Shown: positions 36,292 through 45,017 of the stretch, one piece after another
How the letters are laid out: each line of letters opens with the position of its first letter
Numbering within the stretch: the stretch's first letter is position 1
Assembly: GCF_002210095.1 (NCBI RefSeq)
Contig: NZ_AQQR01000006.1
Coordinates: 62,001-126,000 of the forward strand
DNA length: 64,000 nt
Reading direction: 5' to 3'
DNA from: Marinibacterium profundimaris
GTDB lineage: Bacteria > Pseudomonadota > Alphaproteobacteria > Rhodobacterales > Rhodobacteraceae
The notes under the pieces: generated by a model
Database searches by the model: none
What the model saw: the letters and a program-made list of their open reading frames with translations, nothing else
Told to the model about the DNA's origin: nothing
Made by a program: the position numbers and the translations under genes

Positions 36292-36525
36292 TCAGTTGCC
36301 CGGCGTGTTACTATCGCGATTGAGGCCGCTGACATAGGAGCCCAGATCCTTGCCGGCTTCGCCAGCCTCCTTCTTGGCCTGCCCGGGGGCTACTCCGGCC
36401 TCCTTGGCCTGCTGGGTGAGGCTCCTGACCTCGGCGCCGCCGGCGCCTTTCGGGTTGGTGTCATCGGCAAATGCGAAACCTGCGGTCATTGAAATGGCGA
36501 TGGCTGTGACAGCGAGCTTTTTCAT
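36292..36525 (-). CDS. Small exported protein of unknown function
   Basis: A 77-residue protein with a clear Sec signal peptide (MKKLAVTAIAISMTAGFAFA, cleavage after AFA-DD, about residue 20). The mature part of about 57 residues is hydrophilic and rich in Gly, Ala, Lys and Glu, with no cysteine. AGAGGTGAT before the ATG is a good ribosome site. It is transcribed alone from an AT-richer upstream region. I do not recognise a family; the signal peptide and ribosome site support a real gene. Confidence 0.75.
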   Translation of the reverse strand: MKKLAVTAIAISMTAGFAFADDTNPKGAGGAEVRSLTQQAKEAGVAPGQAKKEAGEAGKDLGSYVSGLNRDSNTPGN

Positions 36526-36971
36526 AAATCACCTCTAGGGTTTTAGATTGCATCTTAATTCCCGAAAAATGGGGGCAATCGTAATCACATGTCACTGCGG
36601 GATCCTGAAGGGGCCGGCAGTGTAAAATGAGCCTTCTTAAGGAAGGCAATTATGATTAATACCACGCTTCCCGTTCGCAGTCTGCACACTTTTTCGCCAA
36701 ATTCGATGCTTTGCGTGGCAAATGCGTGGCGTGGCGCGGCGGGTATCTCGGGATTGTGCCGAGGGGTGCATTTTCTGCTTTGAATGCGGATGGTTGGCAC
36801 GCGCCTGCCTTGCACGGCCCTGCGATGGACCTGACCCGGCTTGTCTGTCAGGGGCGCGGCCCGGGTGCTTTGCGTCGCCCGCACGACCCGCCGGGCGGGC
36901 CCGCAGAGACGACAAGGGCCCGCCGGCGTATGCGCTGGCGGGCCCCCTGAGAATCGTGTCGCAGTGTCAGA
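36526..36971. other. Intergenic region, promoter of the small exported protein
   Basis: This 446-nt stretch is less GC-rich than the surroundings, mainly at 36540-36690, where the promoter of the 77-residue protein should lie. Its right end contains the terminator of the DUF4168 gene (36916-36945). No further gene is evident. Confidence 0.55.
36916..36945 (-). terminator. Terminator of the DUF4168 gene
   Basis: A 9-bp stem GGGCCCGCC / GGCGGGCCC that can extend through GCG/CGC, 27 nt past the stop codon. On the minus strand it is followed by TTGTCGTCT. Confidence 0.7.
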
Positions 36972-37331
36972 TCACTGCTGCTCGACGCGGTCCTCTACCA
37001 TCGCGCTCACCCGCGCGGCGAGTTCCTGATCGGTCTGCAGCTCCTGTCCGATCGCGGCATATTCCTCGACCGTGATGCCGTCGGCCGCCTCGATGCGGCT
37101 TTTGGCTTCGGCCTGGGCCTCGGTTGCGATCTGCTGCTGTTCTTCGGGTGTCTCGGCGGCCTGCAGATCCCGCTGCAGCTCGGCATTCATCTGGCTCACG
37201 TCGAGCGCGGCGGTGACGAAGGCGTCCAGTTTCGCATCGCTGTAATCGGCAGATTCAGCCATCGCGGCGGTTCCACCGATCGCGAGTGCGGCGGCCAGCG
37301 CGCCGGCTTTCACTGTGGTCTTAAAGGTCAT
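36972..37331 (-). CDS. DUF4168 family exported protein
   Basis: A 119-residue protein with a Sec signal peptide (about 1-25, ending AAMA-ES) and a mature helical domain. The pattern DAFVTAALDVSQMN...TPEEQQQIATEAQAEAKSRIEAADGITVEEYAAIGQ fits DUF4168, a family of periplasmic proteins of unknown role in proteobacteria and cyanobacteria. The ATG at 37331 has GAAGGGAAG upstream. It is transcribed alone, with its own terminator. Function is unknown. Confidence 0.82.
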   Translation of the reverse strand: MTFKTTVKAGALAAALAIGGTAAMAESADYSDAKLDAFVTAALDVSQMNAELQRDLQAAETPEEQQQIATEAQAEAKSRIEAADGITVEEYAAIGQELQTDQELAARVSAMVEDRVEQQ

Positions 37332-37395
37332 GATCTTCCCTTCGTTTTTTTTCGCGTTGCTGAAGGGAGCTAGGGCGGCCCGATCGGCCTGGCAA

Positions 37396-37423
37396 CACGG
37401 CCAGCGGAGAAACGCTGGCCGTG
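37396..37423 (-). terminator. Hairpin after the glycerate kinase operon
   Basis: Perfect 11-bp stem (CACGGCCAGCG / CGCTGGCCGTG) with a 6-nt loop, about 135 nt past the glycerate kinase stop and 65 nt before the DUF4168 start codon. There is only a weak T content after it, so it could also be an attenuator-like structure in the DUF4168 leader. Confidence 0.45.
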
Positions 37424-37558
37424 CCGGGAGGTCAGCATGAACTTGCCTCCCTGGCCGGGTCGGCCGGCTGTTCCCCCACGTAAAGGGCGGCGGCGCGCCC
37501 CTTGTCGCGCCGGGCGGGACGGCGCGTTGGCCGGCGGCCGGTTCGGGGGGCCGTGGCG

Positions 37559-38662
37559 TCAGCTGCGCAGGACCACCGCCACGTCCATCACGTTCGTGCC
37601 CGTCGGTCCCGAGATCAGCAGCGCGTCCTTTTCGGCCAGATAGGTGCCGCTGTCGGCCTTCTTCAGCGCCTCGGCCGCGCCCGGGCCCCAGGTGGTGCCG
37701 GTGACGATGCCGCCGGCGGCCTCGGTCGGGCCGTCGGTGCCGTCGGTGCCGCCGACGAGGATGGTGATGTCGTCGCGGCCCGCGATCGCCTCGGCCAGGG
37801 CCAGGGCCAGGGCCTGGTTGCGGCCGCCCTCGCCCGGGTGGGGCGGCAGGTGGACCGTGGGTTCGCCGCCGAAGATCATCACGCCGGGTTCCATCGCCGC
37901 GATCCGGGGGCCGAGCCAGGCGGCCAGGTCGGGCACGTCGTCATAGAGGCATTCCTCGTTCGCCAGCACCGGGTAGCCGGCGGCCTGTGCGGCCTCGGCC
38001 ACCGCCGCGCGGGCGATGGCGTTCGAGGCGGTGCAGGTCAGCTGGCAGGCAAAGGGCGGATCTTCGGGCAGCAGGCCGATGCCGGAGCCGATCACCGCCG
38101 GGTCGTCGCCGGGCACGTCCGAGATCGTCAGCACGTCGGCATGGGCGCCGGTGAAGGCGCGCAGCAGGCCGCCGCCCTTGATCTTCGACACCTTGCGGCG
38201 TTCCACGTTCATCGCCCCGATGTCGAGCCCCCGGGCCAGCAGGTTGGCGTTGAGGCTCTTGAGGTCGTCGAGGGTGACGCCTTCGACCGGGGCCTCGGCC
38301 AGCGACGAGGCGCCGCCGGAGACCAGCAGCAAAAGGCGGCTGTCGGGGCCCATCGCCGACACGCAGTCCAGCAGCGCGCGGCCGCCGATCAGCGAGCGGT
38401 CGTCGGGCACCGGGTGAGAGGCCTCGATCACCGTGGCGCTGTCGGGGACCTCTTCGGCGTGGCCGTCCTTGGTGACGACAAGCGCGGGCACATCGGGCCA
38501 GCGGTCGAGCGCGGCGCGGGTCATGGCGCCGGCGGCCTTGCCCACGGCGACGATGCGGTCGGGGCGGTCGAGGCCGGTGAGCGCGCGGGCGACCGAGGCG
38601 TGGCCGCCGACGGCGTCGACACCGGCCTCCCACAGGCCGCGAAGGATCTGATCTGGGGTCAT
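37559..38662 (-). CDS. Glycerate kinase, DUF4147/MOFRL family
   Basis: A 367-residue glycerate 2-kinase of the DUF4147/MOFRL class (GckA/TtuD), which phosphorylates D-glycerate to 2-phosphoglycerate. It shows [20 protein letters not shown], a lysine-rich KIKGGGL, and the C-terminal MOFRL domain with [12 protein letters not shown] and [15 protein letters not shown]. It is shorter than the usual 420 residues, mainly at the N-terminus, where only about 20 residues precede the conserved region. The ATG at 38662 overlaps the dtd stop by 4 nt (ATGA), which decides the start over an in-frame ATG at 38680. Last gene of a three-gene operon. Confidence 0.9.
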   Translation of the reverse strand: MTPDQILRGLWEAGVDAVGGHASVARALTGLDRPDRIVAVGKAAGAMTRAALDRWPDVPALVVTKDGHAEEVPDSATVIEASHPVPDDRSLIGGRALLDCVSAMGPDSRLLLLVSGGASSLAEAPVEGVTLDDLKSLNANLLARGLDIGAMNVERRKVSKIKGGGLLRAFTGAHADVLTISDVPGDDPAVIGSGIGLLPEDPPFACQLTCTASNAIARAAVAEAAQAAGYPVLANEECLYDDVPDLAAWLGPRIAAMEPGVMIFGGEPTVHLPPHPGEGGRNQALALALAEAIAGRDDITILVGGTDGTDGPTEAAGGIVTGTTWGPGAAEALKKADSGTYLAEKDALLISGPTGTNVMDVAVVLRS

Positions 38663-39102
38663 GATGCGGTGTCCATCCATATTGTGACGGGGCCGGCATT
38701 GGTGAGCGAGACAGCCATGTCCGCGCCGAAGCGGCCGGTTGCGACGGAGATGCCCTGGAGGGCGACCTGTTTGCAGAAGTAGTCGTAGAGCCGTTCGCCG
38801 TCTTCCGGGGCGGCGGCGGAGGAAAAGCCGGGGCGGTTGCCGCGCGAGGTGTCGGCGGCCAGGGTGAACTGCGACACGATCAGGGCCGAGCCGCGGATGT
38901 CGAGGATCGAGCGGTTCATGCGGCCGTCCTCGTCGGGGAAGATGCGGAGCTTGGCGATCTTCTGGCTGAGCTTGTCGGCCTCGGCCTCGGTGTCGCCGTC
39001 CATGGCGCAGACGAGGATCATCAGCCCGGGCCCGGTTTCGCCGATGACGGCATTGTTGACGGAGACGCGGGCCTCGGTGACCCGTTGCAGGAGCGCGCGC
39101 AT
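38659..39102 (-). CDS. dtd: D-aminoacyl-tRNA deacylase
   Basis: A 147-residue DTD enzyme that hydrolyses D-amino acids and glycine wrongly attached to tRNA. The two active-site motifs are SQFTLAAD (SQFTL, about 77-81) and NAGPVT (the Gly-cisPro motif, near the C-terminus). The residue before GPVT is Ala where E. coli has Asp. The length is normal for bacteria. It starts right after the nitroreductase stop and overlaps the glycerate kinase by 4 nt, so the three are one operon. Confidence 0.95.
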   Translation of the reverse strand: MRALLQRVTEARVSVNNAVIGETGPGLMILVCAMDGDTEAEADKLSQKIAKLRIFPDEDGRMNRSILDIRGSALIVSQFTLAADTSRGNRPGFSSAAAPEDGERLYDYFCKQVALQGISVATGRFGADMAVSLTNAGPVTIWMDTAS

Positions 39103-39810
39103 TCAGGCTTTCCAGTCGATGATGTCGGCAACCTCCGCGCGGGCGGTGCGGAAGCCGTTGGCAGGGTGGTCGGGGTCCTCGTAGCCGAAGGAGATGCCGC
39201 ACAGGACAAGGCGGTCGTCGGGGATCGAGAAATACGAATGCAGGAACGGGGCCTGGGCGGCCAGCGCGGCCTGGGCGATGGTGGCGACGCCAAGGGCCTG
39301 GGCGGCCAGGGTGAAGGCGGTGACGAAGCCGCCGCAATCCATCGCGCCGTAGGGACCCAGTTCGGCCGGAGAGGTCACGATGGCGACGTGGGGTGCGCCG
39401 AAGAGGCGGAAGTTCTCCAGCATCTGTCTGGCGGATCCGGCGCGGTCGCCCTTTCCGACGCCGACGGCCTCGTAAAGCTGCCAGCCGCAGGTGCGGCGGC
39501 GGTCGAGGTAGGGGCCGGAATAGCCGGTGGGAAAGGGCAGGTCGGGCGCGGCACCGGGCGCGGCGGTGGCCGAGCCGGCAGTGGCGGCCTCGCCGGTGAC
39601 CTGGGCCTGCAGGGCGGCGCGGAAGCGGTCGGTTTCGGCGCCCGTGGTGACGATCAGCTGCCAGGGCTGGGCGTTGCACCACGACGGCGCGCGGCCGGCG
39701 GTTGCCACGATCTGCTCGATCACCTCGCGCGGGACCGGCCCGGGCCGGAACCCGCGGCAGGAATGGCGCGCGGCGAAGACCTCGCTCAGCGTCTGGTATT
39801 CGGGTGTCAT
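39103..39810 (-). CDS. Nitroreductase family protein
   Basis: A 235-residue FMN-dependent nitroreductase-type oxidoreductase. It shows the N-terminal FAARHSCRGF (phosphate-binding Arg of FMN), the APSWCNAQPW loop (about 43-52), and LGVATIAQAA. The start at 39810 (MTPEYQTL) gives the usual N-terminus; the open frame extends to 39903 without family similarity. Likely cytoplasmic, reducing nitro compounds or quinones with NAD(P)H. First gene of the operon with dtd and glycerate kinase. Confidence 0.88.
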   Translation of the reverse strand: MTPEYQTLSEVFAARHSCRGFRPGPVPREVIEQIVATAGRAPSWCNAQPWQLIVTTGAETDRFRAALQAQVTGEAATAGSATAAPGAAPDLPFPTGYSGPYLDRRRTCGWQLYEAVGVGKGDRAGSARQMLENFRLFGAPHVAIVTSPAELGPYGAMDCGGFVTAFTLAAQALGVATIAQAALAAQAPFLHSYFSIPDDRLVLCGISFGYEDPDHPANGFRTARAEVADIIDWKA

Positions 39811-39982
39811 GTTCTTGTTCTGCCTCCCCCGGCGGCAGAATGGCGTCGGGGGGCAGGATCTGCAAGGGAGGATGGCCAGAACTTGAGCCAGATCAATGTG
39901 CAAGGGCCGGCTGGCGGCTTGGCTGCCCCTTGCGAGCGACGGGTTTGAGGCAGAAGCCGCGAGCGGTTGTGGAGTGAGGGAC

Positions 39983-40016
39983 GCCCCCGTCCGGTCCGTC
40001 CGGGCGGGGGCATTTT
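39983..40016. terminator. Strong hairpin in the gap between operons
   Basis: 12-bp stem (GCCCCCGTCCGG / CCGGGCGGGGGC, one G-U pair) with a 5-nt loop. It lies 60 nt past the zinc-ribbon gene stop (minus strand). The T-run (ATTTT) follows it on the plus strand, opposite to the neighbouring genes, so it may be an imperfect terminator of the zinc-ribbon operon. Confidence 0.5.
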
Positions 40017-40076
40017 GCCGTTACGCCGGCGCCGCCGCGCGCCAGAGCCGGACGGGCCGGGTGCCGCGTGTTGTCG

Positions 40077-41186
40077 TCAGAACCCGCCTTCGCTGAGCGC
40101 GATGCCGTAGCCGACCGCTGCCGCCACGGCGAGGCCGATGACCACCGCCACGAGGATCTTGATCGCCGACCAGGGCCGCTCGCCCTGCACCTGCCCGGTG
40201 CGGCCGTTGACCACGAAGCGATAGCTTTCGCCGCGATAGCGATAGGCCGCGGTCCAGACCGGCAGCAGCACATGTTTGAAGGTCACGTCCGAGACGCGCG
40301 TTTCGATATGGTGGATGCGCTGGCGGTCGCCGCCGATGTCGAAGCGCACGTCGCGCTGGATCACGCGGTCCATGATCTCGCGCGCCTCGGTGAAGGCGTC
40401 GGGAAGCTCTACGGTATAGGCCTCGGCCCGGAAGCCGGACAGGAACTGTGGCTGGTAGGGTTCGAGCGAGGACAGATCCCAGGGCTGCAGCGCGTCGGTG
40501 TAGCGTTTGGGCAGGGAGGTGGAGCCGAGCACCAGCACGTCGTCGAAAAAGCGCGCCACGGCGCCGGAGGCGGGGCGCCAGCGGACGCGGGGGACCTGCA
40601 CCTGCTGGCGCTTGCCGTCGCGCATGACGGTTCGGGTCTCGTAATAGACGGTGCCGCGTTCGCCGCGATAGCGCGAGGTCGTCTCGGCATCGAAGGTCCA
40701 GTAGGGAACGTAGATGCCGTCCATCTTGCGGCCCTTGCGGGCGTAGTCCTTCAGGCCGCTGGGCGCGAACCAGAGGCGGCCGAGCCAGTCGTCCATGGCC
40801 TTGTGGGCGGTACGTTCGTCCAGCGCGAAGGGCAGGACGCCGCGCGGCTTGATCTGGCGGTGGGTGCCGGTGTCGGTGACCACGGGCGTCGCGCAGAACG
40901 GGCATTCCGAGGCATGGGTGTCGTCGTCCAGCGTGATCTCGGCGCCGCAACCGGGGCACTTGGTGATCCGCGCCTCGATCACGTCGGCCTCTGACAGGTG
41001 CCCGGCGATGGCGGCTTTGAAATCCTGTTCGCGCAGGGCGCCGCCCTTCCAGGGGCCGGAGTCGATCGGTTCCTCGTGGCCGCAGAAATCGCAGATCAGG
41101 GCGCCGCGCTCCGGCTCGAAGCGGCAGGCGGCGCCGCAGTTCTCGCAGGGGAAGCGGTGCTCTTCCGGGCGGGACGGGTCGGACAT
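40077..41186 (-). CDS. Double zinc-ribbon membrane-anchored protein (YdjG-like)
   Basis: A 369-residue protein with two zinc ribbons: Cys14/Cys17/Cys32/Cys35 (CENCGAAC...CDFCG) and Cys77/Cys80/Cys95/Cys98 (CPGCG...CPFC). A long middle domain has aromatic-rich conserved stretches (YVPYWTFDAETTSRYRGERG, HVLLPVWTAAYRYRGESYRFVVNGRTGQVQGERPWS). One membrane helix lies at the C-terminus (about 342-363). It resembles TFIIB-type zinc-ribbon proteins encoded beside SPFH proteins in Bacillus (YdjG and YdjI), which are linked to envelope stress. Here it closes a seven-gene operon that includes an SPFH protein. The ATG at 41186 has AGAGGTC upstream. Role inferred from context only. Confidence 0.82.
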   Translation of the reverse strand: MSDPSRPEEHRFPCENCGAACRFEPERGALICDFCGHEEPIDSGPWKGGALREQDFKAAIAGHLSEADVIEARITKCPGCGAEITLDDDTHASECPFCATPVVTDTGTHRQIKPRGVLPFALDERTAHKAMDDWLGRLWFAPSGLKDYARKGRKMDGIYVPYWTFDAETTSRYRGERGTVYYETRTVMRDGKRQQVQVPRVRWRPASGAVARFFDDVLVLGSTSLPKRYTDALQPWDLSSLEPYQPQFLSGFRAEAYTVELPDAFTEAREIMDRVIQRDVRFDIGGDRQRIHHIETRVSDVTFKHVLLPVWTAAYRYRGESYRFVVNGRTGQVQGERPWSAIKILVAVVIGLAVAAAVGYGIALSEGGF

Positions 41187-41227
41187 GGGCGGGACCTCTG
41201 GCGGATCTTGGTCGGGGGGTGGGGTGA

Positions 41228-41590
41228 TCAGAAACGGACGCCGACGCGGGCCTGGCCGCTGAGGCGGAGGCCGCTTTGCGGCGCGGGGGCGGTAGCCACC
41301 GGGCCGTGGCGCGGACCCGTGCCGGGGGGGTGCGGATAGGGGCCGGGCGCGGTGCCGGAAGCCGGGCAGCCCGCCGAGCGCGACGGATCGCAAGCAGCCG
41401 TGGCGGCGGCGCCCGAGGGGCCCTGGGCCGTGGCCGGGGCACCGGATGCGGGCATGGCGGCGGGGCCGGTCATGTTGTAACCGCCGGGCCCGCCAGCATG
41501 GGGCCCGTGCGGGCCCATGCATCCGGCCAGCAGGAGCGTCACGAGCCCGGCGACCGGGCTCATGGGCAGGATCGGCAGGGGCCGGGCCAT
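41228..41590 (-). CDS. Small putative lipoprotein
   Basis: A 120-residue protein with a lipoprotein signal (LLLAGC at about 19-24, giving an acylated Cys24) and a mature part rich in Pro, Gly and Ala (HGPHAGGPGGYN, PYPHPPGTGPRHGP). It ends with RLSGQARVGVRF. There is no recognised domain; the mature chain looks disordered. It starts 1 nt after the SPFH gene stop and lies 41 nt before the zinc-ribbon gene, so it is part of that operon. Confidence 0.7.
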   Translation of the reverse strand: MARPLPILPMSPVAGLVTLLLAGCMGPHGPHAGGPGGYNMTGPAAMPASGAPATAQGPSGAAATAACDPSRSAGCPASGTAPGPYPHPPGTGPRHGPVATAPAPQSGLRLSGQARVGVRF

Positions 41591-41591
41591 G

Positions 41592-42737
41592 CTACACGCC
41601 CGGCGGCGGGGGCGGCGGCAGGATGGTGAAAAGCTGCGCCAGCTCCTGCACGTCTTCGGCGGTCTTCCAGCCGTCCTGGCCCTGGGTCCAGACATGGGTG
41701 CCGCGCTTGAGCTCTCCGGTGGTGACCATGCGGCCCATCTGCGCCTTCGAGAAGGGGCCGCGCGTTTCGCCGTTCTCGGCGATGTGCCAGACATGTTCGA
41801 CCGGCGGCGGCGGTGGCGGCGGAGCGGCCGCGGCCGGGGCGCTGTAGGCCTGCTGCGGATGGGCGCCCCAGGGGCCGGGCTGTTGCGCGGGCTGCGCCAT
41901 CTGCTGGCCCATGGCCATGCCCATCCCGGCGCCGAGACCCGCGGCCATGCCGCCGCCCGCGGGGTTCTCGGCCGCCGAGGTCATCGCCTCGGCCGCGGAA
42001 TAGCGGGTATAGGCATCCAGGTCGCCGACGATCCCCATCGAGGTCCGCTTGTCCAGCGCCTTCTCCACCGCCGGGGGCAGCGAGATGTTCTCGATATAAA
42101 GTTCTGGGATCGACAGGCCGTAGCCCTCCAGCGTGGGCGCGATCTGCGAGGTGATGAGCTTGCCGAGTTCAGCGGTGTTGGCCGCCATGTCCAGCACCGG
42201 GATGCCCGAAGAGGCGATCACGCGCGAGAATTCCTGCACGATGATGTTGCGGATCTGGAAGGTGATCTCGGCCGTGGTGAATTCGCCGTCGGTGCCGACG
42301 ATTTCCACCATGAACTTCGCCGGGTCGGCGACGCGGATCGAGTAGGTGCCGTAGGCGCGGATCCGGACCGGCCCGAATTCCGGGTCGCGCAGCATGATCG
42401 GGTTCTTCGTGCCCCACTTGAGGTCGTTGAACCGGGTCGTGTTGACGAAATAGATCTCGGACTTGAACGGCGACTTGAACCCGTGGTCCCAGTGCTGCAG
42501 CGTCGTCATGATCGGCATGTTGTTGGTCTCTAGCATGTAGAGACCGGGGGTGAAGACATCGGCCATCTGGCCTTCGTGGATGAAGACCGCCGATTGCCCT
42601 TCGCGCACCGTCAGCTTGGCGCCGTACTTGATTTCGTGGCCGTGGCGCTCGAACCGCCAGACCATCGTGTCGCGGGTGTCATCCGTCCAGTGGATGACGT
42701 CGATGAACTGGCCGCTCAGGAAATCGAAAATCGACAT
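41592..42737 (-). CDS. SPFH domain protein with C-terminal GYF_2 domain
   Basis: A 381-residue protein of the SPFH class sometimes called virion-core-like (YdjI in Bacillus). The N-terminal half (about 25-240) carries the SPFH fold and a helical region. It is followed by a Gly/Ala/Met/Gln-rich linker with a PPPPPPPVEH stretch, and at about 317-370 a GYF_2 domain (VWHIAENGETRGPFSKAQM...WTQGQDGWKTAED), a likely peptide-binding module. No membrane helix is evident, so it should attach to membrane or partners. The upstream sequence has AGGAAAGGA. It neighbours the zinc-ribbon protein, TelA and XpaC, and likely organises a membrane-linked complex. Confidence 0.88.
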   Translation of the reverse strand: MSIFDFLSGQFIDVIHWTDDTRDTMVWRFERHGHEIKYGAKLTVREGQSAVFIHEGQMADVFTPGLYMLETNNMPIMTTLQHWDHGFKSPFKSEIYFVNTTRFNDLKWGTKNPIMLRDPEFGPVRIRAYGTYSIRVADPAKFMVEIVGTDGEFTTAEITFQIRNIIVQEFSRVIASSGIPVLDMAANTAELGKLITSQIAPTLEGYGLSIPELYIENISLPPAVEKALDKRTSMGIVGDLDAYTRYSAAEAMTSAAENPAGGGMAAGLGAGMGMAMGQQMAQPAQQPGPWGAHPQQAYSAPAAAAPPPPPPPVEHVWHIAENGETRGPFSKAQMGRMVTTGELKRGTHVWTQGQDGWKTAEDVQELAQLFTILPPPPPPGV

Positions 42738-42825
42738 GGGTGGTCCTTTCCTCGTATCGGGGTCCGTCCGGGGATGCGGGACGGGACCCTTGAACCGGTG
42801 TGTGTCCTCGGGCGGGTGCGGATCC

Positions 42826-43773
42826 TCACAGCACCTGGCCCGTCAGCTCCCTTGCGATGATGCGGACGATCGGGCGCGCCTCGGCGGCGGTCATGCCGAT
42901 GCTTAGGCGCGGATCGTACAGCATCTTCAGCAGCATTTCGTCATGGTTGGTCAGCAGCGCGAATTCGTCGTCGTCGTTGAAGATCGAGGGCCGCGCGTCG
43001 GGGCTGTCGTTGGCGGGGCCCAGGCCCTGGGCGATCTCTTCGTGGACGCAGGACTGGCGCAGCAGGTCCGGAAGCTCGGCCCGGATCAGGGCGATGGCCT
43101 TGGTATAGGCATAGGGGTTGTCGGGGGCAGAGAAGGCCAGGACCGAGCATTCGATCGTCAGAGGCATCTCGCGGATGAAGACCAGCGTCTCTTCGGCCAT
43201 CGAGGGCGCCAGTTCGCGCATGCGCCGGGTCAGCTGGGTGCGGTCGTCCTCGCCCATGACGAGCACGTGGAAATTGACGTCGGTCTGGGCGCGCATCACC
43301 GGGTGGCCGGTGATCCGGCCAAGCCGGCTGGCAAAATTCGCGATCTGGGCGGCATCGTTGCGCCGCTGCTGGCTGGGCACAGAGGCGCCGAATTCGACAT
43401 CCACGCGCACCGGCACGTCCCAGCGGCGCAGATGGCCCGACGGGCTGCGGCGGGGGCCGACCCCGCCGGTGTATTCGTCGTAGAAGACGATTTCCTCGAA
43501 ATTCGCGGCCAGCGCGTCGGCGTCGAAGGGCGTGTCGGGTCCGCCGCCATCGATGCGCAGCAGGCCCTGGGTTTCAAGGTCGGCCTGACGCCGGCCGTAG
43601 TAGCGGACGGTGCGCAGGCTGTTGTCGGATTGCTCGGTCGGCTGCGGACGGATCGAGGCCTGCGGCGCGACGGGTTCCGGGCGCGCCGGCGGCTCGGGCT
43701 GCGGGATCTCCTCGCAGGCCATCAGCAGAAGGGCGAGACTTCCCGCCGCGAGAGACCACAGGCCCCGCCGCAT
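42826..43773 (-). CDS. DUF2927 family lipoprotein
   Basis: A 315-residue protein with a lipoprotein signal (LLLMAC, acylated Cys20), a Pro-rich linker (EIPQPEPPARPEPVAP), and a DUF2927 domain. The conserved C-terminal stretches QSCVHEEIAQGLGPANDSPDARPSIFNDDDEFALLTNHDEM and MLYDPRL identify the family; HEE-x-x-Q resembles a zincin-like metal site but is not a confirmed catalytic motif. It lies 3 nt after TelA and 88 nt before the SPFH gene. It is anchored on the periplasmic side of a membrane. Function is unknown. Confidence 0.86.
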   Translation of the reverse strand: MRRGLWSLAAGSLALLLMACEEIPQPEPPARPEPVAPQASIRPQPTEQSDNSLRTVRYYGRRQADLETQGLLRIDGGGPDTPFDADALAANFEEIVFYDEYTGGVGPRRSPSGHLRRWDVPVRVDVEFGASVPSQQRRNDAAQIANFASRLGRITGHPVMRAQTDVNFHVLVMGEDDRTQLTRRMRELAPSMAEETLVFIREMPLTIECSVLAFSAPDNPYAYTKAIALIRAELPDLLRQSCVHEEIAQGLGPANDSPDARPSIFNDDDEFALLTNHDEMLLKMLYDPRLSIGMTAAEARPIVRIIARELTGQVL

Positions 43774-43776
43774 GGG

Positions 43777-44967
43777 TCAGCCGGGAACCGCGGTGCCGGC
43801 ATTGTCGCCGGTCCCGTCCTTGCGCGCCTTGGCCGAGGCCAGCGTGTCGCGCAGCTCGGTTTCCATGTGCTTGAGCTCTTCCTCGGCGGCGGCGCGGCGC
43901 TTCTTGCCCTCGTCGGCGATCTGCAGGCTTTCCTGGATCGTGGCGATCAGGTCGGCATTGGCCTGTTTCACCGCTTCGATGTCGAAGACGCCGCGTTCCA
44001 TCTCGGTGCGGATGGCCTTGTTGCTGTCGCGCAGGTTCTTGGCGTTGGCGGTCAGCAGCTCGTTGGTCAGGTCGTTGGCGTCGCGCACGGCGCCGGCGGC
44101 CTCGGACGAGCGCTGGATCGTGACGGCCTGCGCCAGCTGGGTTTCCCACAGCGGCACGGTGTTCACGAGGGTCGAGTTGATCTTGGTCACCAGCGACTTG
44201 TCGTTCTCCTGCACCAGCCGGATCGAGGGCAGCGACTGCATCGTCACCTGCCGCGTGAGTTTCAGGTCGTGCACCCGGCGTTCCAGGTCGTCGCGGGCGG
44301 CGCGCAGGTCGCGCAGCTCCTGCGCCTGCATCACCTGCTCGCCCTCGGGCGCGGCCTGCACCTCGCTCTCCTTGGCGGGGATCTCCTCGATGTCGAGGAT
44401 CCGCAGCTTTTCCTCGCCGGCGGCGATGTAGAGCGCGAGTTCGTCGTAGAAGTTCAGCGTGCGGTCATAGAGCATGTCGAGCGACTTGATGTCCTTGAGC
44501 AGCTGGTGCTCGTGGCCCAGAAGCTCGTCGGTGATCTTGTCGATCTGGGACTGGATCGTCTCGAACTTGGCGGTGAACTGGGCGATCGGCGCGGCGCGGC
44601 CGATCAGCTTTTCCCAGAAGGTGCGTTCGCGGCGCACGTCCAGCTCATCCACCGAAAAGCCGCGCAGGGTCGAGACGATGTCGCGCAGGGAATCGCCGGC
44701 GGGGCCGACATCCTTGTTGCGCACATCCGCCAGCATGGCCTGGCTGATCTCCTGCAGCTCGGCCTGTGCGGTAGAGCCGAAGGAGACGATGGAATTGGTG
44801 TCGCCCATGTCGATCTCGGCGACGCGCTTGGCGATCGCCTCCTGCGTGGGGGCGTCGGCGGCGGCCATGGGCGCGATCTCTCCGCCGGGATCGACAAGCT
44901 GCACGTCGGTGACTTCCCGGACCATGGTCTCGCTGGCCTCGGCCTTCTGGCGCACTGTTTCGGACAT
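43777..44967 (-). CDS. TelA/toxic anion resistance family protein
   Basis: A 396-residue member of the TelA (KlaA, toxic anion resistance) family, mainly alpha-helical with coiled-coil character through most of its length. Family stretches include NTLVNTVPLWETQLAQAV and DLIATIQESLQIADEGKKRR. It has no membrane helix or signal. TelA proteins are linked to tellurite, antibiotic and bacteriophage tolerance, and commonly stand beside XpaC genes, as here. The ATG at 44967 follows XpaC by 50 nt. It probably acts at the membrane face as part of the complex encoded by this operon. Confidence 0.9.
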   Translation of the reverse strand: MSETVRQKAEASETMVREVTDVQLVDPGGEIAPMAAADAPTQEAIAKRVAEIDMGDTNSIVSFGSTAQAELQEISQAMLADVRNKDVGPAGDSLRDIVSTLRGFSVDELDVRRERTFWEKLIGRAAPIAQFTAKFETIQSQIDKITDELLGHEHQLLKDIKSLDMLYDRTLNFYDELALYIAAGEEKLRILDIEEIPAKESEVQAAPEGEQVMQAQELRDLRAARDDLERRVHDLKLTRQVTMQSLPSIRLVQENDKSLVTKINSTLVNTVPLWETQLAQAVTIQRSSEAAGAVRDANDLTNELLTANAKNLRDSNKAIRTEMERGVFDIEAVKQANADLIATIQESLQIADEGKKRRAAAEEELKHMETELRDTLASAKARKDGTGDNAGTAVPG

Positions 44968-45017
44968 CGTTACCTTCCTCGTCTTCGGCCCCTGCCGGGC
45001 CTCGGGGTGAAACGGGA

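Noticed and set aside
39983-40016. A plus-strand small RNA gene ending at the hairpin with ATTTT
   Set aside because: The T-run orientation suggests it, but no promoter or conserved RNA is visible upstream on the plus strand, so I list only the hairpin.
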